From Anaerolineae bacterium (GTDB lineage Bacteria; Chloroflexota; Anaerolineae; 4572-78; J111): a stretch of DNA of 6,230 bases. The stretch is from positions 1 to 6,230 of the forward strand of contig JAGRCC010000506.1 of the NCBI GenBank assembly GCA_020433785.1, given 5' to 3'. Shown one piece after another: positions 1 through 5,288 of this stretch. The notes below the pieces were generated by a model. It searched no databases. It saw only the letters and a program-made list of their open reading frames with translations, and had not been told where the DNA came from. The position numbers and the translations under genes are program-made. Numbering within the stretch: position 1 is the stretch's first letter; the number at the start of each line of letters is the position of its first letter.

Positions 1-608
1 ACGCCGCCGTCGCCGACGCCGTTGATGTCGAAAATGTAGCACTGCTGCTGCACGGCCGTGGCGCGGGCAATCGATAGTTCCACGTCTCGGTCAACGGTCG
101 GCGTCATCGATGGGTGCAATATGACCTCCGCGCCCATCGAGACCAGGGTGCGGATGGTTTCGGGAAACCACATATCGTAGCAGATCGACACGCCAAATCG
201 GCCCACGTGCGGCACATCGAACACCAAAAATTCATTCCCCGCCGAAACGCCTTCCTCGTAGGGATAGAAGGGAAACATCTTGCGGTAACGCCCCACCACT
301 TCGCCGTGGGGATTGATGACCGGGGCGGTGTTGTACACCCGCTGGCCGTCGCGCTCGTAAATCGAGCCGGGGATGAGCCAGATGTGATGTTTAGCGGCCA
401 GCTTCTGAAATTCGGCCTCGGCGGGACCGGGCAAGGGTTGGGCCTTGGCCGCCAGCGGGCCGTAGACGGCTAACTCGCTAAAAAGGACCAGTTGAACCCA
501 GGGATAAATGGCCATCAATGTATTCAGTTTATATTTCATGGCTTCCAGATTGCTTTCCAACGTCGAATGGACGCGCATCTGAATGCCGGCAATGGCAAAG
601 GGTGTCAT
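1..608 (-). CDS. Carbon-nitrogen hydrolase (nitrilase superfamily), C-terminus cut by window edge
   Basis: The reading frame runs from the ATG at 608 off the left edge and gives 202 residues without a stop. It shows the nitrilase-superfamily catalytic triad in order: Glu45 in LFSELAVYG, Lys110 in GRYRKMFPFYP and Cys143 in SICYDMWFPE. Typical members have about 260-300 residues, so roughly a quarter to a third is missing. The family hydrolyses amides, carbamoyl amines or nitriles through a cysteine thioester in the cytoplasm. The exact substrate (aliphatic amide, omega-amide, carbamoylputrescine or other) cannot be read from these motifs. There is no good Shine-Dalgarno before the ATG, but the N-terminal MTPFAIAGIQMRV is the usual family opening strand. 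It lies downstream of the GabT-like gene on the same strand, separated by a 141-bp gap with a palindromic repeat. Co-transcription is possible but unproven. Confidence 0.9.
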   Translation of the reverse strand, partial: MTPFAIAGIQMRVHSTLESNLEAMKYKLNTLMAIYPWVQLVLFSELAVYGPLAAKAQPLPGPAEAEFQKLAAKHHIWLIPGSIYERDGQRVYNTAPVINPHGEVVGRYRKMFPFYPYEEGVSAGNEFLVFDVPHVGRFGVSICYDMWFPETIRTLVSMGAEVILHPSMTPTVDRDVELSIARATAVQQQCYIFDINGVGDGG

Positions 609-640
609 CGTGTTTTCGCTTTCAGGGAGACTGTTTGATG

Positions 641-720
641 GTCCACAGATAGACACAGATTGGCACAGATAAAATCAAATTTTGATAAAAATCTGTGAAT
701 ATCGGGGTGCATCTGTGGAC
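641..720. repeat. 80-bp nested imperfect palindrome (REP/MITE-like element)
   Basis: The element starts with GTCCACAGAT (641-650) and ends with its exact complement ATCTGTGGAC (711-720). Inside lie CACAGAT (664-670) with ATCTGTG (691-697), and ATCAAA (674-679) with TTTGAT (681-686). All three pairs share a centre near 680. The intervening 651-660 and 701-710 also match partly. On the minus strand the right-hand part reads as three spaced copies of ATCTGTG. It fills most of the gap between the aminotransferase and nitrilase genes. It encodes nothing and is too short for a transposase. Dispersed ATCTGTG/GTGGAC-type repeats are, from general knowledge, common in some bacterial genomes; family membership here is inference. 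Confidence 0.7.
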
Positions 721-749
721 TACACCAAAAAAGTTTAAAATAGACAGGG

Positions 750-2021
750 TTAATTAACAGAAGCGGCTAGCGCGCGCTCGAATTTTTCAAGCCCTTCATT
801 GATTTGGGACTCAGTTACGACCAGCGGCGGAATCCAGCGGATGGTGTTAGCATAGGTGCCACACGACAACAGCAGCAGATGACCCTCTTCGAAGGCGTGC
901 GACAGCACTGCTTTGGTCACGGCCGGGGCAGGCTGTTTGGTGTCCGGATCGGTGAATTCACAGCCGACCATCAAGCCGAGACCGCGCACATCGCCCAAAA
1001 CCGGATAGCGGCCTTGCAGTTCGGTTAGGCCGTCCATCAACTGCTGGCCGCGGATGGCGGCGTTTTCAACCAGCCCTTCGTCTTGAATAACCTTGATGGT
1101 GGCTTCCACCGCGGCGCAGCCCATCGCGTTGCCGCCGTAGGTGCCGCCATGTGTGCCGGTCTGCCATTTGCTCATAATTTCTTGAGTCGAGGCGATGCCG
1201 GAAATGGGGAAGCCGCTGCCCATACCTTTAGCCATGACCATAATATCGGCCTTGACGCCGGCGTGTTCGTGGGCAAAGAATTTGCCGGTGCGGCCAAAGC
1301 CGCTTTGCACTTCGTCGGCGATGAGCAGGATACCGTGCTCGTCGCCGATGCGGCGCAGCCCTTGCATGAATTGTTTCGGGGCGGGAATGTAACCGCCTTC
1401 GCCCAACACCGGCTCGATGATCATGGCGGCGGTTTCCTGCGGCGCGGTTTGGCCGTGGAGCAGTTGGTCCAACTCTTGCAGGGCGAAGCGGCTCACCTGC
1501 TCATCGTTCATCCCGTAGCGATAACCATAAGGGAATGGCGCGACAAACACGCCGGCGGGCAGGGGTTGGTAATCGAGGCGGTAGACGGTTTTGGCCGTGG
1601 TCATGGCCATCGTTTGGGCGGTGCGGCCGTGGAAGCTGCCTTGAAAGACGATGATGTTGGGTCGCCCGGTGTAGTGGCGGGCTAATTTGACCGACCCTTC
1701 GACGGCTTCGGCTCCGGAGTTGGACAAGAAGAAGGTATCCAGGTGCGGTGGGGTCACCTCATTGAGCCGCTCGGTCACGCGGATCAGCGGTTCGTGGAAG
1801 TAGCAGTTGACCTGGGCGTGCATAATTTTGGCGGCTTGCTCCTGGATGGCTTTGACCACGGTCGGGTGGCTGTGGCCGGTGTTGGTGACACCGATGCCGC
1901 TGGTAAAATCGAGAAACTGTTGGCCGTCGGAGCTGTAGACATAGCTGCCTTCACCGCGGTCGACGATTAAATTGGTGATGCGCCCCCAAACGGGTGAAAT
2001 GTGAGAAAGATCTTGCTTCAT
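750..2021 (-). CDS. gabT: Class III aminotransferase, 4-aminobutyrate aminotransferase-like
   Basis: This is a PLP-dependent fold-type I aminotransferase of 423 residues, close in length to E. coli GabT (426). Visible motifs are SNSGAEAVE (100-108, PLP phosphate loop), FHGRT (130-134, cofactor stacking), IEPVLGEGGY with Glu203, IADEVQSGFGRTG with Asp236 and Gln239, the Schiff-base Lys265 in MVMAKGMGSGFP, Thr294 in GGTYGGN, and Arg395 in NTIRWIPPL. Glu203 and Arg395 match the GabT gate and carboxylate-binding pair, and LLLLSCGTYANTIRW strongly resembles the GabT C-terminal stretch. GabT-type enzymes move an amino group from an omega-amino acid to 2-oxoglutarate. Substrate is uncertain: GABA, beta-alanine, ornithine or a diamine-derived acid. 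The ATG at 2021 is chosen because TAAAGGAG lies just before it (11 nt from GGAG). A TTG at 2048 would put the start upstream of that site. Confidence 0.9.
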   Translation of the reverse strand: MKQDLSHISPVWGRITNLIVDRGEGSYVYSSDGQQFLDFTSGIGVTNTGHSHPTVVKAIQEQAAKIMHAQVNCYFHEPLIRVTERLNEVTPPHLDTFFLSNSGAEAVEGSVKLARHYTGRPNIIVFQGSFHGRTAQTMAMTTAKTVYRLDYQPLPAGVFVAPFPYGYRYGMNDEQVSRFALQELDQLLHGQTAPQETAAMIIEPVLGEGGYIPAPKQFMQGLRRIGDEHGILLIADEVQSGFGRTGKFFAHEHAGVKADIMVMAKGMGSGFPISGIASTQEIMSKWQTGTHGGTYGGNAMGCAAVEATIKVIQDEGLVENAAIRGQQLMDGLTELQGRYPVLGDVRGLGLMVGCEFTDPDTKQPAPAVTKAVLSHAFEEGHLLLLSCGTYANTIRWIPPLVVTESQINEGLEKFERALAASVN

Positions 2022-2077
2022 GAGGGATGAAACTCCTTTAAAGTGCAATAGAAGAATTAACAGTGAAAGAATGAAAT

Positions 2078-2107
2078 ATGATAGGCTTGGCTAGCGGCTT
2101 GAGTTAA
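2078..2107 (-). promoter_or_regulatory. Possible sigma-70-type promoter before the aminotransferase gene
   Basis: On the minus strand TTAACT (2107-2102) is followed after 18 nt by TATCAT (2083-2078), which fits a -35/-10 pair with one mismatch in the -10. It overlaps the stop codon of the upstream DHH gene and would start transcription near 2071, about 50 nt before the ATG at 2021. Read-through from the DHH gene (gap 82 nt) is equally possible. Confidence 0.3.
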
Positions 2108-3105
2108 GTCGTCAGGGTTATGCCCGCTATGTCTGACACATTCAGGTACTGACGCATCTTTTCGATCAAGGTTTCAGCCAAGTTATCCGGATTTTTATCG
2201 CCAAGGATAACCTGACCGCCGGCCATCGAACCGTGACCGCCGGCCACGCCCTGCTCGCCCACAATGGTTTGAACAAATTGACCGGCGCCGGTTTGCTTTT
2301 GGGTTCGGACGGAAATAATGAACCGTTCTTTGTGGGTGCCCATACAGACCACCCATTGCACGCCTTTCATGCGCAGCAGTAGATCGGCGGTTTCGGCGGT
2401 CAGGTCTGGGTACTGCATCGACCCCAGGTAGGAAATAGCCACATTATTGTAGATGCGGGTGGCGTTGAGAGCTTCGGCTAAGTTCTTAAAGTAACTCCTG
2501 GGGACTTGCGCCCGCTCAATTTTGAGCAGCGCTTCCAGATCGATTTTGGGTAAGAGATAGCAGATGGCTTCCATATCCAGCGTCCCGGTCCCTCGCCCTA
2601 GACCCATCGTGTCGGTTTTGATGCCATAGAAGAGCGCCGTTGCTAAAAAGGACGGAATACCCACCTGCGCCAGCCGTAGATATTCAGTCATAATGCTGGA
2701 AGCGGCGCCTACTGAGGGACGGACATCGACATAGGTTATCGTGCCGTTCGCCTCACGGTGGGGGTGATGGTCGATGACAACGGCGATGTCGGCCCCGATG
2801 GGTAAGGCATTGTTGCCGGCGCCCGGTTGGGTATCAACCAGCGCAAACGGCGCACAGGGCTGATTAATATGACCGTTGACGCGGTGGAGCGGATGGTCTA
2901 AATAATGAACCAAAGCTTTATTTTCCGCCCGCCCGATAATCCCCCGGTAGACAATTTGGCATTTGATATTTAACTGCTGAGACAAAAGATACCGTAACGC
3001 AACAGCGCTGGCGATCGCGTCAGGATCAGGGTTGTTATGAGGCAGGATAATAATTTCGTCTAATCCTTGCACTGCATCAAACAACGCTTCAAGTCGCTCT
3101 TTCAA
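2104..3105 (-). CDS. DHH-DHHA1 phosphoesterase (NrnA-like oligoribonuclease / pAp phosphatase family)
   Basis: Of 333 residues, a usual length for stand-alone DHH-DHHA1 proteins. Residues 22-33 read PHNNPDPDAIAS (motif I, His23, Asp27, Asp29). LVDTQPG at 89-95 supplies Asp91, VIDHHPH at 110-116 is the DHH motif, and IKTDT at 162-166 supplies Asp165. These residues bind two Mn ions in the family. The C-terminal DHHA1 domain has the substrate-binding GGHGSMAGG (289-297). Bacterial relatives degrade nanoRNA, pAp or linear cyclic-dinucleotide products in the cytoplasm; which of these applies is not readable. The start is uncertain. No ATG fits: TTG at 3105 has GGGGGA seven nt upstream and begins the conserved region well. 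A TTG at 3132 would add nine charged residues but has only a weak site. Confidence 0.88.
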   Translation of the reverse strand: MKERLEALFDAVQGLDEIIILPHNNPDPDAIASAVALRYLLSQQLNIKCQIVYRGIIGRAENKALVHYLDHPLHRVNGHINQPCAPFALVDTQPGAGNNALPIGADIAVVIDHHPHREANGTITYVDVRPSVGAASSIMTEYLRLAQVGIPSFLATALFYGIKTDTMGLGRGTGTLDMEAICYLLPKIDLEALLKIERAQVPRSYFKNLAEALNATRIYNNVAISYLGSMQYPDLTAETADLLLRMKGVQWVVCMGTHKERFIISVRTQKQTGAGQFVQTIVGEQGVAGGHGSMAGGQVILGDKNPDNLAETLIEKMRQYLNVSDIAGITLTT

Positions 3106-3227
3106 CGTTACTTCCCCCTTTTCTCTCTTCAATTGGCCTGAATTACTCGTTGAGTTTTAAATGCTGAGGCTGGTCCCAAACCTGAGCCGATCTCATATGA
3201 TTGAGCCAGCCCGGTCTAGTCACGACA

Positions 3228-3236
3228 AGTATACCA
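3228..3236 (-). promoter_or_regulatory. Extended -10 promoter candidate for the DHH gene
   Basis: The minus strand reads TGGTATACT here, an extended -10 (TGn plus TATACT, one mismatch to TATAAT). No good -35 is visible 16-18 nt upstream, which extended -10 promoters tolerate. The predicted start near 3221 would leave a leader of about 115 nt before the TTG at 3105. Confidence 0.35.
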
Positions 3237-3288
3237 GTAAATGGTCATAAATGCCTAAAATTAGCCACCTTCATATCCTAAAATGCAA

Positions 3289-3332
3289 AAGTCCACCGGA
3301 GATACGGGCCAGCCCGCCATCCGTGTGGACTT
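3289..3332 (-). terminator. 44-bp palindrome, possible terminator of the zinc-ribbon gene
   Basis: AAGTCCAC (3289-3296) pairs with GTGGACTT (3325-3332). The stem continues with CGGA (3297-3300) and TCCG (3320-3323) past one bulged base, and an inner CGGG/CCCG stem (3305-3308, 3313-3316) caps it. On the minus strand it is followed by a T-rich stretch TTGCATTTTA, so it could end transcription from the zinc-ribbon gene about 95 nt upstream. The T-run is broken, so it may instead be a dispersed palindromic repeat. Its ends GTCCAC/GTGGAC match those of the element at 641-720. Confidence 0.45.
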
Positions 3333-3425
3333 ATTTAGGGGTAGTCGCCACTGATGAGGGCGACCGATATATCAATGCTTCAGACGAAATAGTTCAGAGG
3401 TTAAACAGGGGTATAGACAAACTCA

Positions 3426-3644
3426 TTACCAGCTATCTTCTGTCCAGTACTCTCTTAACACCTGATCTTTCTCAAACATGTCAACATCCCAGCCCAACTT
3501 GAGGGGGGCTAAACTGGTTACGGTTAAATTAGCCCAACAGTTAGGACAAATGACTTTCGGTATTAACTCCGAAAGGGTGTCAAAGTGAAGTTCTTCTTCA
3601 CAGTCCGGGCAGAATACGATAATATTTTGTTTGTCTAATACCAT
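3426..3644 (-). CDS. Small LysW-like zinc-ribbon protein
   Basis: This encodes 72 residues with two CxxC pairs, CPDC (12-15) and CPNC (33-36), that would bind one zinc ion. The second knuckle followed by LTVTSLAPLKL closely follows the pattern of LysW, the amino-group carrier protein of lysine and arginine synthesis in Thermus and archaea. LysW ends in an acidic EDWGE tail whose last Glu carries the substrate. This protein has a longer tail and ends in TEDSW, so it lacks that carboxy-terminal Glu and is probably not a carrier of the classical kind. No lysX, lysZ or lysY homologue is visible nearby. The ATG at 3644 has GAGGG seven nt upstream. It is monocistronic in this window, behind a long structured leader. 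Function unknown; a zinc-binding adaptor or diverged LysW is the best guess. Confidence 0.8.
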   Translation of the reverse strand: MVLDKQNIIVFCPDCEEELHFDTLSELIPKVICPNCWANLTVTSLAPLKLGWDVDMFEKDQVLREYWTEDSW

Positions 3645-3861
3645 GAGATTTCCCTCGGCTCCCTACTACTAGATTGATACAAAGTATTTAAGGCAACAAA
3701 AAACCAGCCCACCGTACAGCAAGTTGTTTGGATAGTTTTTCATGTACAGAAGCTGGCTATCAGAGCAGCCTGCTCAAAAAACCAACATTGGTTTAAATTA
3801 ATAATTTATAAACAGATAAGGGCAAAAAATCTAACTTATTTCTCAACACAGCGGAGAACAA
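3645..3861 (-). promoter_or_regulatory. Structured 5' leader of the zinc-ribbon gene with two terminator-like hairpins
   Basis: If the promoter at 3868-3896 is used, about 217 nt of leader precede the ATG at 3644. Read on the minus strand it holds AAACCAA-TG-TTGGTTT (3794-3779) running into six T (to 3776), a small GAGCA-TGCTC hairpin (3775-3763), and then CCAGC...GTAC paired with GTAC...GCTGG (3756-3704) running directly into six T (3703-3698). Two hairpin-plus-T6 signals before a gene suggest attenuation or a cis-acting RNA, but the first stem is AT-rich and the second has a 26-nt loop with internal mismatches. No known riboswitch is recognised. Confidence 0.35.
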
Positions 3862-3862
3862 T

Positions 3863-4012
3863 ATGACATTATATGCACTTCACCTAGTTATTGCAAATTT
3901 AAGTGTAATGTTTGTTGAGCGGATGACTTTTTCGACGGTTAACCTAGTGGCTAACCCTTTTACCTGGCAAAATATCGTGGTACAATTAACCATTACATTT
4001 TTGCGGGAATAA
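3863..4012 (+). CDS. Possible 49-residue hydrophobic small protein
   Basis: An ATG at 3863 has GGAG six nt upstream (3853-3856), and the frame runs 49 codons to TAA at 4010-4012. The product begins MTLYALHLVIANLSVMFVE and ends VVQLTITFLRE. It is rich in Val, Leu, Thr and Phe with few charges, but has no clear uninterrupted membrane helix and no cysteine. It matches nothing I recognise. It ends 55 bp before the membrane-protein gene on the same strand. A good minus-strand promoter overlaps its first codons, so the frame may be accidental. The ribosome binding site is the main support. Confidence 0.3.
   Translation: MTLYALHLVIANLSVMFVERMTFSTVNLVANPFTWQNIVVQLTITFLRE
3868..3896 (-). promoter_or_regulatory. 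Sigma-70-type promoter directed towards the zinc-ribbon gene
   Basis: On the minus strand TTGCAA (3896-3891, four of six matches to TTGACA) and a perfect TATAAT (3873-3868) are separated by exactly 17 nt. This is the best promoter-like pair in the window. Transcription would start near 3861 and run leftwards. It lies inside the possible 49-codon plus-strand ORF, so the two signals compete for the same bases. Confidence 0.5.
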
Positions 4013-4035
4013 GAATAGCCCGGTGGCAGTTACTT

Positions 4036-4041
4036 TATAAT
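4036..4041 (+). promoter_or_regulatory. -10 element candidate for the membrane-protein gene
   Basis: A perfect TATAAT lies 26 bp before the ATG at 4068, giving a start near 4048 and a leader of about 20 nt. No convincing -35 is found 16-18 nt upstream, so an activator or another upstream element may be involved. Confidence 0.35.
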
Positions 4042-4067
4042 GTCGCTCGAATTCCATTAAGACCGAT

Positions 4068-4880
4068 ATGCTTAACCCATTTATCCCCCCTGAACACCTT
4101 ATCGAAGACGAAGCCTCAACTTATCTCGTCTTAGCTCGCCCAAACCTTTTGTATCGCTGGGGAATTATCTCGCTGGCCTTGAGTGTAGCGACCGGCATTG
4201 CTACGGTTGTATTGAATATAAATTGGGTCGGTTGGCTCGTGACTGCCGCTTATGCCGCGTTTGCCTGGCTGCTCATCACGAGCCGCCGTTCGATTATGAT
4301 CGATATGGCTCAACAGACGCTGTTTTTCACCACCCACTTCCTTTTTTTTGATCACCAATCTCGCTTCTTCCACTTCGATAAAATCGACAAAGTTTATCTT
4401 GATTTTGAGACGCATCTGCATCAGGGCGCCTTGACGCCGCGCAACTATACCCGCCGGCAGTGGTTTATTTTTGTTACCCTTTACGATGAGCGAACCGTCA
4501 CCTTAGTCCGCTATCGGGCCGATTATCCAATTGAGCAAGAGCCTAACTTGTACAATGAAACTCAGGTGTGGGAAAGATTAGCCAAAAAAATCGCTGCCGC
4601 CACCGGCAAGCTGCTCATTACCACCGCTACGGTTCCCAGCCGCGCCCCCCGCACGTTTGTCGACGTCATCGACCAGATCGTCCAGCGCCGGCTGAACGCC
4701 TTGCCTGACGCCGACCCGCTCAGTCGGCAAACAATTCGGCTGCGCAGCCACCCCAGCGGCCATATGGAAATAATGGTCAACGGTGTTACGCATCACACTC
4801 TGGATGAACTCAATGATAAACAAGTGCGCCAGCTCATCCAACACGCCATCGACGAATGGCACGAGCCGAGGCGGTTATAG
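4068..4880 (+). CDS. Two-helix membrane protein with PH-like cytoplasmic region, function unknown
   Basis: The 270-residue product has a short N-terminal stretch, two hydrophobic helices (about 31-50 and 54-71) and a positively charged SRRS at 72-75. By the positive-inside rule Arg30 and Arg73-74 place both ends in the cytoplasm, so it forms a membrane hairpin. Residues 75-150 alternate hydrophobic strands (SIMIDMAQQTLFF, FHFDKIDKVYLDF, WFIFVTLYDERTVTLVRY) as in bacterial PH-like domains that sit after membrane helices. A helix at 165-180 (TQVWERLAKKIAAATG) follows. The last 75 residues form a second, mixed region ending in an amphipathic helix (LNDKQVRQLIQHAIDEWHE). No catalytic motif is visible. 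The ATG at 4068 has only a weak ribosome binding site; no better in-frame start is near. It is convergent with the dodecin gene. Confidence 0.75.
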   Translation: MLNPFIPPEHLIEDEASTYLVLARPNLLYRWGIISLALSVATGIATVVLNINWVGWLVTAAYAAFAWLLITSRRSIMIDMAQQTLFFTTHFLFFDHQSRFFHFDKIDKVYLDFETHLHQGALTPRNYTRRQWFIFVTLYDERTVTLVRYRADYPIEQEPNLYNETQVWERLAKKIAAATGKLLITTATVPSRAPRTFVDVIDQIVQRRLNALPDADPLSRQTIRLRSHPSGHMEIMVNGVTHHTLDELNDKQVRQLIQHAIDEWHEPRRL

Positions 4881-4993
4881 AGTTAGGGCGTTTATAGAGT
4901 TTATGGAGTTATGAAGTTTATGAGGATATTTTCTAACTCCACAAACTCTAAGAACTCTACAAACTCCACGAACTCTTTTAACTCCCCAAACGC
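4880..4993. repeat. Inverted array of 9-bp GAGTT repeats between convergent genes
   Basis: On the plus strand AACTC recurs at 4935, 4944, 4953, 4962, 4971 and 4980, an exact 9-bp period (six units). To its left the complementary GAGTT, or close variants, recurs at 4880, 4888, 4897, 4906, 4914 and 4922 with a period of 8-9. The outer ends GCGTTT (4888-4893) and AAACGC (4988-4993) are exact complements, so a transcript from either side could fold into one long imperfect hairpin with the loop near 4926-4934. It fills the gap between the membrane protein and dodecin and overlaps or touches both stop codons. A bidirectional terminator role is inference. Confidence 0.65.
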
Positions 4994-5211
4994 TACTCGC
5001 TGCCATCATCCAACGTAAACCCGATCTTGATCGTCACTTGCCAATAGGCCACCTGATTATTGTCGATATGGCCACGTGTCTCGACAATTTCGAACCAACG
5101 CATATTGCGAATACTTTTACTCGCTTTCGCCACCGCGTTCTGAACTGCGTCTTCGATACTCACATCGGATGATCCCGTTAATTCGATTTTTTTATAAACA
5201 TGGTCTGTCAT
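4993..5211 (-). CDS. Dodecin family flavin-binding protein
   Basis: The 72-residue product matches dodecin along its whole length: [15 protein letters not shown], the helix [17 protein letters not shown], then [15 protein letters not shown] and the final strands [16 protein letters not shown]. Trp39 is the residue that stacks on the flavin in known dodecins, and Gln58 (YWQVT) is the usual flavin-contacting glutamine. Dodecins form hollow dodecamers in the cytoplasm that store or buffer riboflavin, FMN or, in some bacteria, FMN with coenzyme A. The ATG at 5211 has AGGAG seven nt upstream. It follows the MBL gene on the same strand by 77 bp, and has its own extended -10 candidate. No riboflavin-pathway gene is adjacent. 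Confidence 0.95.
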   Translation of the reverse strand: MTDHVYKKIELTGSSDVSIEDAVQNAVAKASKSIRNMRWFEIVETRGHIDNNQVAYWQVTIKIGFTLDDGSE

Positions 5212-5231
5212 AATACCTCTCCTTGATTATT

Positions 5232-5259
5232 CATTACTCATCATTCATATTTCATCATT
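5232..5259. repeat. Four 7-bp CATNNTT-like units
   Basis: CAT recurs at 5232, 5239, 5246 and 5253, giving four tandem heptamers (CATTACT, CATCATT, CATATTT, CATCATT). It resembles the short heptamer arrays seen between genes in several bacteria. It lies between the putative dodecin promoter and the ribosome binding site, so it would be part of the leader. Confidence 0.35.
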
Positions 5260-5266
5260 TATAGCA
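5258..5266 (-). promoter_or_regulatory. Extended -10 promoter candidate for dodecin
   Basis: The minus strand reads TGCTATAAA (5266-5258), an extended -10 with one mismatch. A good -35 is not visible. The start would fall near 5251, some 40 nt before the dodecin ATG. Confidence 0.35.
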
Positions 5267-5288
5267 TTACCTACTTGAATTTCTACGA

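Larger units (their letters stand above)
3106..3425. other. Intergenic region between the zinc-ribbon and DHH genes
   Basis: These 320 bases hold no convincing gene. They contain the possible DHH promoter (3228-3236), the 44-bp palindrome (3289-3332), and a second hairpin, GTCGCC (3344-3349) with GGCGAC (3359-3364) around a 9-nt loop. Both hairpins lie downstream of the zinc-ribbon stop. A plus-strand frame from 3251 runs through the palindrome and into the antisense of the zinc-ribbon gene and looks like chance. Confidence 0.6.

Noticed and set aside
1083..1685. A 200-codon plus-strand frame inside the aminotransferase gene
   Set aside because: It is antisense to a well-conserved PLP enzyme, has no ribosome binding site, and its length follows from the codon bias of the real gene.
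3251..3502. An 83-codon plus-strand frame between the DHH and zinc-ribbon genes
   Set aside because: It reads through the 44-bp palindrome and ends antisense to the zinc-ribbon gene. The product has no recognisable motif.
750..3644. A lysine or arginine LysW-type operon made of the zinc ribbon and the aminotransferase
   Set aside because: The aminotransferase matches GabT more than LysJ/ArgD, a DHH gene intervenes, the zinc ribbon lacks the terminal Glu, and no LysX, LysZ or LysY partner is visible.
3670..3743. A 24-codon minus-strand leader peptide starting at 3743 in the zinc-ribbon leader
   Set aside because: There is no ribosome binding site before the ATG and no run of regulatory codons; it seems incidental to the hairpin region.
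4880..4993. CRISPR-like array in the dodecin/membrane-protein gap
   Set aside because: The unit is 9 bp with no unique spacers, and the two halves are in opposite orientation.
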